Notes: generated by a model from the sequence alone, not told the origin. A DNA stretch of 38,800 bases from Candidatus Pacearchaeota archaeon (GCA_030699205.1 JAUYJY010000033.1:1-38800), one strand, 5' to 3'; counted from the stretch's first letter, positions 1-9,558 are shown. Numbers and translations: made by a program.

Positions 1-57
1 CAGAATTCTCTATCTGTACAATTCTGAAAACAATTGTGCTAATCAACAGAATTGTCC

Positions 58-134
58 ATATTTTGAACAGTTTTTTGTTCTTCCGCTAATAGTCTAAGAC
101 AAATACCTTTCAATTATAAATGTCTTAGACTATA
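58..134 (-). repeat. MITE-like 93-bp repeat, copy 1 (one end diverged or lost)
   Basis: Contains TAGTCTAAGACA...TGTCTTAGACTA stem and TTAGCGGAAGAACAAAAAACTGTTCAAAATAT on the minus strand; the TTTTGTCTTCTGCTATA end is missing. Confidence 0.9.
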
Positions 135-241
135 GTAAAAATTAATTCTAAATTGTCCATATAATCTCTTAAATTTTCTCTTTTTAATTTCTTAAACTCT
201 TTATATTCTTCAACAGTCTTTCTAAATGCAGCTTTACTTAT

Positions 242-766
242 TTAATTAGTGAGTATTGCAAATTCAATATCTTCTTGAACACCACGGTTTTTCCATTCGT
301 CTGTTAATTCCTGCCTTATTGCAATCCCCCTTAATCTTTTTTCAATCCATTCTTTAGAATATCCTTTTTTCTCATAAAGTTGTTTCATTCTTTCTTGGGC
401 AAGTTCGGGATTTTCAATTTCCTGCAATCTTTCATATCCTACCTTGGCTAACCATCTTTTGAAAGGCTCTGCTTTTTTTGAAGGAATTGACTGAATAATC
501 CTAAATATACCCTCTGTGTCGGCACAATCTGTTTCATATTCCTTACCATCTTCTGATTTAAGTTTCAGTTGTCGACAAAATGTCGATAACTCAATATCTG
601 AAGATTCTTTTTCCCTAACCTTTAGCCTATACCAATAATCATTAGGGTTTACACTATCTGTCAAAACTCCCACTACATCTACAACCGAAAAAAACCATTT
701 ATCTCCAATTAATTTTCTTCTTATTCTTTTTCCATTAAAAATTGCGATATATGTTTCCTCTTTCAT
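242..766 (-). pseudogene. BRO-N/DinD-like (phage antirepressor family) protein, C-terminus disrupted
   Basis: BRO/DinD-like stretch PFKRWLAKVGYERLQEIENPELAQERMKQLYEKKGYSKEWIEKRLRGIAIRQELTDEW; TAA at 242-244, then in-frame family-like sequence ISKAAFRKTVEEYKEFKKLKRENLRDYMDNLELIFTIV* that ends inside repeat copy 1. Confidence 0.75.
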
Positions 767-781
767 GTTTCTTTAAGTTTT

Positions 782-988
782 CTAAACTTTAAATTTATTT
801 GCTTTCTTTCCATCTAAATAAATTATAATAATCTTTCTTCTTTTATCTTCAGCGAGACAAGAGTACAATTCCTCTCCTTTTTTCAAATCACAACCATCCA
901 CAATTAGTTTATTAATTGAAATATAAGCTGTAGCTCTTTTGAATATTATCTTGCTTTTCCAGCCAATTCCAAGAAATCTTTTTATCAT
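782..988 (-). CDS. hypothetical protein
   Basis: 68-aa ORF adjacent to the next ORF on the same strand. Confidence 0.4.
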   Translation of the reverse strand: MIKRFLGIGWKSKIIFKRATAYISINKLIVDGCDLKKGEELYSCLAEDKRRKIIIIYLDGKKANKFKV

Positions 989-1233
989 GTGCGTTTATTC
1001 TTTAATTTATTTTCAGAGAAGCATACAAGTTTTCCCCATGTTTGAATATCGCATGGATATCCTAAGTTTTCTTCTTCATTGATTTCATCAATAAATCTTT
1101 TCCAGTCATGCAAATTAAATATTTCAGAATTTTTAATAATTAGATTAACAATAAACTCATGCATATAAGTTCTTCTGCCTAAGCTATATCTGAAAGCTGC
1201 AATTATTAACAATCTAATATCTTTATTGTCCAT
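985..1233 (-). CDS. hypothetical protein
   Basis: 82-aa ORF, 4-nt overlap with 782..988. Confidence 0.4.
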   Translation of the reverse strand: MDNKDIRLLIIAAFRYSLGRRTYMHEFIVNLIIKNSEIFNLHDWKRFIDEINEEENLGYPCDIQTWGKLVCFSENKLKNKRT

Positions 1234-1309
1234 ACATGTTTTAGGTGCCTCATATATTTAAACCTTGCGGTGCCTAAAGATTTATATATAAAATCATCCA
1301 TATAATATA

Positions 1310-1480
1310 ATGAAGATACAAAAGAGATTTTTAAGAAACCATAATGGAAAAGATTATTATAAGTATGTTGTGAATATTCCTCCGATGGTGTTAAAGGAAG
1401 CTGGATTAAAATACGGAGAAGAAGTTGAAGTCAAAGTAAAGAATGGAAAGATTGTTTTGGGAAAGAAGAAGGGGAAATGA
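1310..1480 (+). CDS. small AbrB/SpoVT-like DNA-binding protein
   Basis: Below ORF-track cutoff; MKIQKRFLRNHNGKDYYKYVVNIPPMVLKEAGLKYGEEVEVKVKNGKIVLGKKKGK*, with AbrB-like 'IPPMVLKEAGLKYGEEVEVKVKNGKIVL'. Confidence 0.65.
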   Translation: MKIQKRFLRNHNGKDYYKYVVNIPPMVLKEAGLKYGEEVEVKVKNGKIVLGKKKGK

Positions 1481-1503
1481 AATTTTATTAAATGTTTGAC
1501 TTT

Positions 1504-2640
1504 TTATCTATAATTTCTATTTGCCATAGCTTTCTTGATTCTTTCCATTGCGATTTGAGTCGCCGCTTCCCTAGGAGTTATCTTTTTCTTAAATGCCGTC
1601 TGCAAAACATGGTCTGTGTTTTTTACAAGTTTTTCTTCTATTAATTTATTCATGTCTTCTACTGTGCCTCCGATGTATTCTACATAGCTTGAAATAACTC
1701 CTCCAGCGTTTGCAACAAAGTCAGGGATAATAAGAATTTTTTTTGACAGCTCTTCTTCTATTTCTATGGGCATCGGAATATTTGCCGCCTCTACAATTAT
1801 TTTTGCTTTTACCTTGTCTTTGTTTGTGTTGTTTATGACGTCTGGAAGTGCTGCAGGAATTAGAACATCTACTGGAAGTTCAAATATCTTTTTTGACTCA
1901 AGATGTTCACCATCTCCATGAATTACAGAACCTCTTTCTTCCTTTATTTTCATAGTTTTTTTGAAATCCAGACCATCTGAATTATACAACACTCCTTGGC
2001 TATCTGAAACAGCAACTATTTTTGCCCCATATTCTTCTAATTTCTTGAATGTGAAAGTTCCCACATTCCCAAATCCTTCTATTGCTATTGTTGCTCCCTT
2101 AATTGGGATTTTTGCATGCTCTAAGGCAACCTTAGTTGAATATGCCACTCCGAATCCTGTGCTTCCAAGTTCGTGAGGAAGTCCACAAGCTTTTTTCCCC
2201 CCAACTTCCTGACAAAACCCAAGAGGTTTTCCGGTTGCAGAATTAAAGTTTCCGTTTGATATCACAAACGTTTCCATATCCTTTTCATTTGTGTTTATAT
2301 CCGGGGCGGCGACATATTCTGAAGGTGCAATGTTTTTTAACGCTCTTCCAAAAGATTTTATAAAATCAATTTTTTTATTTTCTTGGGTTTTTTTATCATA
2401 GATAATTCCTGATTTTCCTCCTCCAAAAGGTAAATCTGCGAGTGCATTTTTCAGAGTCATTGCTCTTGCTAAACGAAAAACTTCTTTAATATCCACGGAG
2501 GGAGTCATGCGGATTCCGCCCTTTGCAGGACCCAATGCAGTGTTGTCTAAAACGGTAAATCCACGCATTCCTGTCTTGGGATCATAGACCTCTATAATTT
2601 TTTCAGGACCTATGTCATCTGCGAAATTATCTAATTCCAT
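1504..2640 (-). CDS. gdhA: Glu/Leu/Phe/Val dehydrogenase (glutamate dehydrogenase)
   Basis: GPAKGGIRMTP, LPFGGGKSGI, IEGFGNVG and NAGGVISSYVEY motifs. Confidence 0.93.
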   Translation of the reverse strand: MELDNFADDIGPEKIIEVYDPKTGMRGFTVLDNTALGPAKGGIRMTPSVDIKEVFRLARAMTLKNALADLPFGGGKSGIIYDKKTQENKKIDFIKSFGRALKNIAPSEYVAAPDINTNEKDMETFVISNGNFNSATGKPLGFCQEVGGKKACGLPHELGSTGFGVAYSTKVALEHAKIPIKGATIAIEGFGNVGTFTFKKLEEYGAKIVAVSDSQGVLYNSDGLDFKKTMKIKEERGSVIHGDGEHLESKKIFELPVDVLIPAALPDVINNTNKDKVKAKIIVEAANIPMPIEIEEELSKKILIIPDFVANAGGVISSYVEYIGGTVEDMNKLIEEKLVKNTDHVLQTAFKKKITPREAATQIAMERIKKAMANRNYR

Positions 2641-2930
2641 TTTTTATATTAAGAAGATTTTATTCTGATTAATAAACTTAATGGAAACAGGGTTAATTTC
2701 ATTTCTATAAATGGAATGAAGAAAATAACAATTTATATTCCTTTTTATCTAAATTTAAATACAAATCTAATAAATAATGTGTCTAATAAAATGCGACACT
2801 ATAAATCCACGCACTAACTTTTTTAGTTTTACAGATTACCAGATTGATAATTTAACAACCCCTTATCTTTATTCACAAGCAATTTCTAAAATACTTTTCA
2901 CCATTAATTATTATTGTTAAATCAAAAATT

Positions 2931-3941
2931 TTAGTATTCTTTCTTTGGGGGGTCTTTCAAGAAAACTTGAAGGACTTTTATTGCCTCTTTTATATCTCTT
3001 CGGGATGCAATTCCCACCGGAGTGTGTAAATTACCCACGGCAACTCCAAAAACTGCGGAAGGGATTCCGCCCTTTGCCGCAAATACTGACGTGGCGTCTG
3101 TCGTCCCTGATTCGCTGACCTCTAATTGTATTTTTACTTTGGCTTTTTTTGCTGCTTTTTTTATCTCATCAACGAGAAGACGATGTGCAAGCATTTCAGC
3201 ATCTTTTATTGTTAAGACAGGGCCATTTCTTAACATAATACTTTCATCAAACTCATTATGTGGAGTTACATCAATTGCTATTGCATAGTCAGGATTTAAA
3301 TTAAATACAGATGCCTTTGCACCGTATAACCCCACTTCTTCCTGAACTGTAAAAACAAAGATTACTTCTGATTCTGTTTTTATATTCTTCATTAATTCCA
3401 GGAGAATGAAACACCCAATTCTATCGTCTAAGGCCTTTCCTGCAATAATATCCCCTTCATTTAAATGGCAATAATCCGAGCTTTCGCTAAAAGAGGCGTA
3501 GCTTCCAACATCAACGCCCAAATTTAAAATTTCTTTTTTTGTCAAACCAGTATAAACAAATAAATCATCCATTTTCAAATTTTTTTCTAAATCCGCAGAG
3601 TCCAAAATATTTGGGGTTGTAACTATTCCCCCTATCTTTTTCCCCCTCTTTCCTTCTATATAGATTTTCTGACCTAATAAAATATATGGGTCTATCCCAC
3701 CTATTGGACTTACAGAAAGCCAGCCCTTTTTGCTAATTGAACTAATCATCAATCCAATTTCATCCATATGGGCCATGAACATAACAGCAGGTTTTTTTCC
3801 AGGTTTTATCGCAATGATATTTCCCATGTGGTCAACTTTAATGTTCTTTAGATATTTTTTTGATTCCTTAATAATAAACTTTCTAACCCCATTTTCGTCT
3901 CCGCTAATACCCTTTAAATTTATTAGATTTTGCAAAACCAC
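2931..3941 (-). CDS. M42 family metallopeptidase (TET-like aminopeptidase)
   Basis: MFMAHMDEIGLM, KALDDRIGCFILLEL, VQEEVGLYGA, SESGTTDATS motifs. Confidence 0.93.
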   Translation of the reverse strand: MVLQNLINLKGISGDENGVRKFIIKESKKYLKNIKVDHMGNIIAIKPGKKPAVMFMAHMDEIGLMISSISKKGWLSVSPIGGIDPYILLGQKIYIEGKRGKKIGGIVTTPNILDSADLEKNLKMDDLFVYTGLTKKEILNLGVDVGSYASFSESSDYCHLNEGDIIAGKALDDRIGCFILLELMKNIKTESEVIFVFTVQEEVGLYGAKASVFNLNPDYAIAIDVTPHNEFDESIMLRNGPVLTIKDAEMLAHRLLVDEIKKAAKKAKVKIQLEVSESGTTDATSVFAAKGGIPSAVFGVAVGNLHTPVGIASRRDIKEAIKVLQVFLKDPPKKEY

Positions 3942-4035
3942 TTTTTAACCTCTATATTATCTGTACCTTTTGATATTTAAAGGTTGTTGGTTTTAATGTT
4001 CTAACTTGCTCGTTTAAATAGGAAATTAGTCAGCA

Positions 4036-5154
4036 TTACTTTGAAAATCTATGATTTATATAATCTATTAAAGCACTTCCCGTAAGCCTTGAAGTTGAGG
4101 GGCCATTTCTAACATAAAATTCTTCTTCTTTTCCATCCCTTAAAAAAACTCTTCTGTTTGATGGGAGGCAATCTATTTTTAAGATATGCTTATCATCTAA
4201 TGGAAATAATTCATATCTTATAAACTGAAAATATTGTCTTCCAATATGCTGTTTTACTAAATTTGCAAAATGCAAGTTTAACTTGTCATTATTTTCAAAG
4301 GCATCTTTTTCTAAACCTATGACTTCTCCAGCATCTGAAACTCCAATTAATAATGTCCCCCCTTCCGAGTTCAAATATGCGGCAAGAGTTTTTAATACGG
4401 AGAGTTCTATTTTTTTGTCTATTTCTCCAGTGTGTATATTTGTTCTTAATGTTGTTTTAAATTCCAATTTATCGCCTTCTCCTTTTTGGATTAATCTTGC
4501 TAATTTTTCTGAAGACGTTTCTATATATTTTTTAGATTTGAAGATTCTTGGATTTTTGTTCATAAAATTTAGAATTAAAGAACTAAGAATATTGTTTCTT
4601 GGAGATTTCATATAAAAATATCCTCCAATAGAAACCATTAGAGAACCAAGAGCATAGATGATTAAGTCGGTTATTGTATTCCCTGTTCCTATTTGTTGCA
4701 AACTAAAACCAAAATATGTGTCCATTGAAAATTCAAATATTTCCCAAACTCCTCCTATTGCAAATGATAATGAGAAAGATAAGAGAATAATCATAAATGG
4801 GCTTATATCTATTAATTCTTCCTGATATAAAACATAGACTACCGTAAATCCTATAAATCCAAGAATTACAGATGCTCCAAATGTAAGTAAATTATCCCAC
4901 CAATTTCCATTAAAGAATTGTCTAACTTCACTAAGATAGAAAATTGCGTAAATGATTATTAACATTATAACTTGAGTTTCTGCCCTTGTTTCTATTTTAA
5001 AGAATTTTCTCATAATCCTTGGAATATATGTAGCTAAAAAAGTTAAAATTAGGAAAATCATTATCAATGGCCTGTTTTTAGAATAAGCGCCTATCAACGC
5101 AAGAACTATGAGAATCCTTATAAAATTTGTAACTATTGTATTTACTTTCCCCAT
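4036..5154 (-). CDS. multi-TM protein fused to AlbA_2/Schlafen-like putative nucleic-acid/ATP-binding domain
   Basis: N-terminal TM helices including GGVWEIFEFSMDTYFG...TDLIIYALGS (YjdF/DUF2238-like); C-terminal EFKTTLRT...LKTLAAYLNSEGGTLLIGVSDAGEVIGLEKD. Confidence 0.75.
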   Translation of the reverse strand: MGKVNTIVTNFIRILIVLALIGAYSKNRPLIMIFLILTFLATYIPRIMRKFFKIETRAETQVIMLIIIYAIFYLSEVRQFFNGNWWDNLLTFGASVILGFIGFTVVYVLYQEELIDISPFMIILLSFSLSFAIGGVWEIFEFSMDTYFGFSLQQIGTGNTITDLIIYALGSLMVSIGGYFYMKSPRNNILSSLILNFMNKNPRIFKSKKYIETSSEKLARLIQKGEGDKLEFKTTLRTNIHTGEIDKKIELSVLKTLAAYLNSEGGTLLIGVSDAGEVIGLEKDAFENNDKLNLHFANLVKQHIGRQYFQFIRYELFPLDDKHILKIDCLPSNRRVFLRDGKEEEFYVRNGPSTSRLTGSALIDYINHRFSK

Positions 5155-5218
5155 TTTTTGTTTATTATTTAAAGAATAGAGATATATAAAAAATTGAGTG
5201 TTTTAGAATGCTATAAAA

Positions 5219-5932
5219 TTAAATGATTCCTAAACTAATTATTCCCCTTGCCCATAAAATCAATAAGATTCCAAGTAAAATCATTACAATTCCAATAAAT
5301 AGCCTCATCCATTTTTTCTGCGTATCTTTCCATCTTTGAATTGTTTTTGCTTTCATTCCAAAAAAGACTAATAATAAAATTATTATTAATGGAAGAACAA
5401 AGATAAAATTATATAAAAGTAAAAGTAAAAAAACCTTGAAAGAAAATCCTATTTTTGCGAGTAATGTTGTAATTGCTAAGTATGGTCCTCCAGTGCATGG
5501 AAGCTCTACCGCCGCCACAAACATTCCAAGAACAATGCTTCCCGGAATAGAAACTTTTTTTATCATCTTCTTGATTTGCTCTGCTCTTTTTGGAGGAATT
5601 TGCAAAGTCAAACCGCGACCATACCAAAAGAAGTCTTTTATTTCAAGAACGCCCATAGCAATAACTAAAATTCCAACAATCCAGCTTAGCGCATAGCTGA
5701 TATTTAGTTTTTGTATAAATAATAAAAGACCAAACCCGGCAGCAAGGTAAGTTACAAACACCGCAGTTATATAAATCGCTCCAACTTTAAGCATTTTTGA
5801 CCTGTCTTTTGACAAGCCGACAAGAGTTGCAAGGAGTAAAATTAAAACGCCAATTGCGCATGGATTTATTGAATCTACTAAAGCAGTTATTAAAACTACA
5901 GGTAGGGTTGGAAGGGCTATTTCCACAGCCAT
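5219..5932 (-). CDS. CcdA/DsbD-like cytochrome c biogenesis transmembrane protein
   Basis: DSINPCAIGVLILLLATL and ELPCTGGPYLAI paired Cys-Pro/Cys TM motifs. Confidence 0.85.
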   Translation of the reverse strand: MAVEIALPTLPVVLITALVDSINPCAIGVLILLLATLVGLSKDRSKMLKVGAIYITAVFVTYLAAGFGLLLFIQKLNISYALSWIVGILVIAMGVLEIKDFFWYGRGLTLQIPPKRAEQIKKMIKKVSIPGSIVLGMFVAAVELPCTGGPYLAITTLLAKIGFSFKVFLLLLLYNFIFVLPLIIILLLVFFGMKAKTIQRWKDTQKKWMRLFIGIVMILLGILLILWARGIISLGII

Positions 5933-5933
5933 T

Positions 5934-6344
5934 TTATTTATCGTATTCCTCCGGCAAAGGGCAGGAAGTTTTTTCTGCTAATTCTTTAAGTTTTGGTTCT
6001 GAAATGAGTCTTGAGCCATCGCTAAAAGTCCATGTGTCATAGCTCAAGATTTCTTTTTCTATACAAAGTTCTGCCTGTTCGTTTTCTCCCCGAGGATCAC
6101 ACTCAACATAGTTTATGTATCTAAAAGATTCTCCAAATTTCTTCTTTGTATTCGCACAATGAGGACACCAGAAAGCACCATACATAACTGCTCCTTTTTC
6201 AGTGAGGCATTTTGCAAACTCTTCTAATTCTGAAGAGGATTTTTTTGAAGGCAGTAAAAAGATAACCAAAAAAATAACCACGACTAATGCAACTATCCCA
6301 ATTACTAATGACCTATTATTCTGTTTGTTTTTGTGTTTTTTCAT
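5934..6344 (-). CDS. membrane-anchored thioredoxin-like protein
   Basis: N-terminal TM helix and YGAFWCPHCANTKKKFGE CxxC motif; overlaps VKOR gene by 4 nt. Confidence 0.87.
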   Translation of the reverse strand: MKKHKNKQNNRSLVIGIVALVVVIFLVIFLLPSKKSSSELEEFAKCLTEKGAVMYGAFWCPHCANTKKKFGESFRYINYVECDPRGENEQAELCIEKEILSYDTWTFSDGSRLISEPKLKELAEKTSCPLPEEYDK

Positions 6345-6868
6345 TTTTTACCTTTTACACGAATTAAAACAAGGATTAGCGAAAGAATTAAAACAGCATC
6401 AAGAGAAATACAGAATATGCAGTAAGTTTTCAGTATAAAATGTTGAATCAGGAATAAGTAAAATCCATAAATCACTCCAAAAATTAGCAATCCCTTCATC
6501 CATCTCCGATTTTTTTCAGGGGAAACCCAAAGAAATTTCTTGTTTTTATATTTTGTATTTAATAAAAAGATAAATAACAAAGTTAAGAACCCAAGAAATG
6601 CATTTGAGGTTACTGCATCAAAGAAGATATTTATTCCAGATATGTCTATCAATGGCAAAGGAATGGAAAAATCTATTGTTAACAAATATGATAAACCATC
6701 AATGTTTGCGTATGGGCTTTTATTCACAATCCCGCAATCAAATGATTGTCCAAACGTGCAAAACTTACTTGCCGATGGTGAGAGATGTTCATACCATAAA
6801 AAAAGAGATATCAACATCCCCAAAATTAAAATAATATTAAGTGCTTTTGATAATCTGTTCTTTTCCAT
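6341..6868 (-). CDS. vitamin K epoxide reductase (VKOR) family protein
   Basis: TM protein with FCTFGQSFDCGIVNKSPYA and YCIFCISLDAV (CxxC) motifs. Confidence 0.9.
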   Translation of the reverse strand: MEKNRLSKALNIILILGMLISLFLWYEHLSPSASKFCTFGQSFDCGIVNKSPYANIDGLSYLLTIDFSIPLPLIDISGINIFFDAVTSNAFLGFLTLLFIFLLNTKYKNKKFLWVSPEKNRRWMKGLLIFGVIYGFYLFLIQHFILKTYCIFCISLDAVLILSLILVLIRVKGKK

Positions 6869-7038
6869 CTCTCCTCTCGATTATATAAAATTTCTTAAAT
6901 TTATAAATGTAATCACTGCCATTCTCTTGCGTCTTATCCAGAATTATCAATTAGAGAATTCCCCTTGAGTATATCAAATTATAAAAATCACTCATAATTA
7001 TATATCGTTTTGAAAACAATTATTTTTATAATCTCTTA

Positions 7039-7464
7039 ATGCGTAAAGATTCTATGAAAAAGGGCAATTTATTTTTATGGCTTTTTGTTTTTATGTTTTT
7101 TATCGGATTTATTGAAATTGCATCAGCCCATGATTCTTCCTACGGCAGTGAATATGGTGGAATTGAGTATGGAAGCTATTCCGCATTCTATAATGATTAT
7201 TATTCAAATAGAATTCCCCCAAACAGAATGTCAGATTATTTTAATTATGGCGGATATTGGCAGAACCCAAACTATTGGAAGGAATACCGAAATAAAAAAT
7301 GGGGCAGTGTTGAGGTAAACAACTACTATATTGAAAATAATTATTATTTCAATAACTATCCCGAAAGAAAATATTCAAATGTGGGCAAAACATATTCCAC
7401 GCCCGTTATGAGGAACAACATGATAATTGATTGCGGAAAGAACTGGAATTATCGCTTGTGTTAA
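7039..7464 (+). CDS. predicted secreted Tyr/Asn-rich protein
   Basis: Signal-peptide-like MKKGNLFLWLFVFMFFIGFIEIASA followed by Tyr/Asn/Gly-rich sequence; only two Cys, both at the C-terminus (CGKNWNYRLC). Confidence 0.65.
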   Translation: MRKDSMKKGNLFLWLFVFMFFIGFIEIASAHDSSYGSEYGGIEYGSYSAFYNDYYSNRIPPNRMSDYFNYGGYWQNPNYWKEYRNKKWGSVEVNNYYIENNYYFNNYPERKYSNVGKTYSTPVMRNNMIIDCGKNWNYRLC

Positions 7465-7519
7465 TCTTAATTAATATGTTTCTCATAAATTTATATCTCT
7501 TAGCCATATATTATGCAAA

Positions 7520-7612
7520 TATAGCAGAAGACAAAATATTTTGAACAGTTTTTTGTTCTTCCGCTAATAGTCTAAGACAAATACTGTTCAATTATAAATG
7601 TCTTAGACTATA
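7520..7612 (-). repeat. MITE-like 93-bp repeat, copy 2
   Basis: Full-length; TATAGCAGAAGACAAAATATTTTGAACAG...GTCTTAGACTATA. Confidence 0.93.
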
Positions 7613-7646
7613 CTAAGGTTTATTTATTCAAAAAATAGGCATTAGT

Positions 7647-8591
7647 ATGAGAATTAGATATGATTTTTCAAGTAGAAGAACAAGAAGGATAGACCCGCAT
7701 AACAAACATAAACGTGATTTTTTTACTCTTGGAAAAGAGGTTATATTGGTTTCAGATATAATTCTTGAAGTCTTAGATGCAAGATTTATTGGAAGAACTA
7801 GAAATAAGAAAATAGAAGAAATCATTTTATTAAAGGGGAAGAAGATTATCCATGTAATTAATAAAAGTGATTTGGTAAATGTGAAAGAACTTCGTGGCTC
7901 TGAAGAAATTAAGGATTTTGAAAATTGTGTTTTTGTTTCATCAACAAAAAAGACTGGAGGGAAGAGATTGAGAGATAGAATAAAGATTATTGCAAAAAGG
8001 TTGATTAAAGAAAGACTTAAAGACGGAACTGATGAAAAAGAAATTAATGAGAAGAGAGATACGGAGAAACTGACTAAATATAGGCACGGGGAGGGCTTTA
8101 AAAACTTCTTGAAAACAGGTAAGGAAATTCATGTAGGAGTCATAGGCTACCCAAATACCGGAAAAAGTTCTTTGATAAATTTATTAGCAGGAAGCGGTTC
8201 TGCAAAAGTATCGGCGAGGTCGGGATTTACAAAGGGGATTCATAAAATAAAATTGTCAGATGATATTATTTTGCTCGATACTCCCGGAATAATTACTGAA
8301 GAAGACGCTTCATCAGTTCAGGCGAAGAGGCTTGCACATCATTCTATTATTGGTTCAAGGACTTACGACACTGTGAAATCCCCTGATTTTATTATTGCAG
8401 AAATAATGAAACAATATCCCAATTTATTAGAAAAATATTATGAAATCCCTGCAGAAGGTGACTCTGAATTGCTTTTAGAAGAATTAGGAAAAAGATGGAG
8501 TTTTTTGAAGAAAAAGGGCTTAATTGATTTGGATAGAACAGCAAGAAAGGTTCTGAAAGAATGGCAAGAGGGGAAAATAAAGGTCATTTAA
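7647..8591 (+). CDS. circularly permuted GTPase (YlqF/RbgA/Nog2-like)
   Basis: Permuted motif order: G4 NKSD, then G1 GYPNTGKSS, then G3 DTPG. Confidence 0.92.
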   Translation: MRIRYDFSSRRTRRIDPHNKHKRDFFTLGKEVILVSDIILEVLDARFIGRTRNKKIEEIILLKGKKIIHVINKSDLVNVKELRGSEEIKDFENCVFVSSTKKTGGKRLRDRIKIIAKRLIKERLKDGTDEKEINEKRDTEKLTKYRHGEGFKNFLKTGKEIHVGVIGYPNTGKSSLINLLAGSGSAKVSARSGFTKGIHKIKLSDDIILLDTPGIITEEDASSVQAKRLAHHSIIGSRTYDTVKSPDFIIAEIMKQYPNLLEKYYEIPAEGDSELLLEELGKRWSFLKKKGLIDLDRTARKVLKEWQEGKIKVI

Positions 8592-8664
8592 CACTACAAG
8601 AAAACACCACCTAACAGATATATTAAATAAAAAAATTAAATTGAGTTAATAAGAAATAATTTGA

Positions 8665-8967
8665 TTAAAATTTCTTATGATTTTGGAAGCAATCTCTGCA
8701 ATATACCGGTTTTCCTTCTGTTGGTTTAAAAGGAACTTCACATTCCTGTTTGCAATCTGCACAAGTTGCTTTATGCATTTCCCTTGGACCACTATCAAAG
8801 TTGTTTCTTCTGAAACCTCCACCGCCTCCGCCAGACCTAAATCCACCAGAACGATTTCCGCCAGACCTAAATCCACCAGAACGATTTCCGCCAGAACGAT
8901 CTCCACCAGACCTAAATCCACCAGAACGATTTCCAGAGCTTCCTCGCTTATCTCTGTTTTCTGCCAT
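8665..8967 (-). CDS. RGG/Gly-Arg-rich protein with C-terminal CxxC zinc ribbon
   Basis: Tandem GGFRSGGNRS repeats plus ATCADCKQECEVPFKPTEGKPVYCRDCF. Confidence 0.85.
   Translation of the reverse strand: MAENRDKRGSSGNRSGGFRSGGDRSGGNRSGGFRSGGNRSGGFRSGGGGGGFRRNNFDSGPREMHKATCADCKQECEVPFKPTEGKPVYCRDCFQNHKKF
8836..8935. repeat. in-gene tandem repeat encoding GGFRSGGNRS units
   Basis: Repeated 'ccagacctaaatccaccagaacgatttccg' units. Confidence 0.85.
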
Positions 8968-9077
8968 CTTTCACCTCCATTCTACTACTTTCTAAATATC
9001 TTCTATTTTGTATCATTCTTAAACCTTATTTGCATATTTTCGAGATTATTTAACCTTATAAATCCTTGTAAAATTAG

Positions 9078-9536
9078 TTATTCCACTATTAAGTTGCCTT
9101 TCATTCCATTTGCACGGTGTTCTCCAACACTGCAGTAGTACTCAAATGTTCCCTTTTTGTCTGCAATAAATTCGGCAAAAACCTGCCCATCCGTATCTCC
9201 CACTCTTGAAGTTGCCACATTAAATTCATCTATCACAAAATCATGAAGACCCTGAACGCTTGAAAATTCAATTCTTATCCTTTCTCCCTGTTTAACTTTT
9301 ATTTCTGGATTGTTAAGGCCATTCATCATAAATTTAAAGTGCTCTCCAGTTAAAACAAATGTCTTCACCTCTTCTGAAGTTCCTATACCTCCGTCCTGCT
9401 CTACAGAAATGCTTTCTTCCTGTAAACTTCCAGCGTTCACTGTTCCTGCAGAATCTACTGATGAACTAAAAGTAAAATAAACCCCTGCAATCCCCACAAT
9501 GATTAAGACAACAATAAGCATCAAAATTTTTCCCAT
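9078..9536 (-). CDS. cupredoxin-domain protein, membrane-anchored
   Basis: Start adjusted to internal MGKILMLIVV; IKVKQGERIRIEFSS...HDFVIDEF...GTFEYYCSVGEHRANGMKGNLIVE with His/Cys/His/Met ligands. Confidence 0.87.
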   Translation of the reverse strand: MGKILMLIVVLIIVGIAGVYFTFSSSVDSAGTVNAGSLQEESISVEQDGGIGTSEEVKTFVLTGEHFKFMMNGLNNPEIKVKQGERIRIEFSSVQGLHDFVIDEFNVATSRVGDTDGQVFAEFIADKKGTFEYYCSVGEHRANGMKGNLIVE

Positions 9537-9558
9537 ATTTGATAAAGAAAAATATCTT

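Noticed and set aside
1961-3948. Plus-strand ORFs 1961..2176, 3022..3288, 3730..3948
   Set aside because: Antisense to well-supported gdhA and M42 peptidase genes.
8646-8995. ORFs 8646..8921(-) and 8750..8995(+)
   Set aside because: Alternate-frame/antisense readings of the Gly-Arg repeat gene giving low-complexity peptides.
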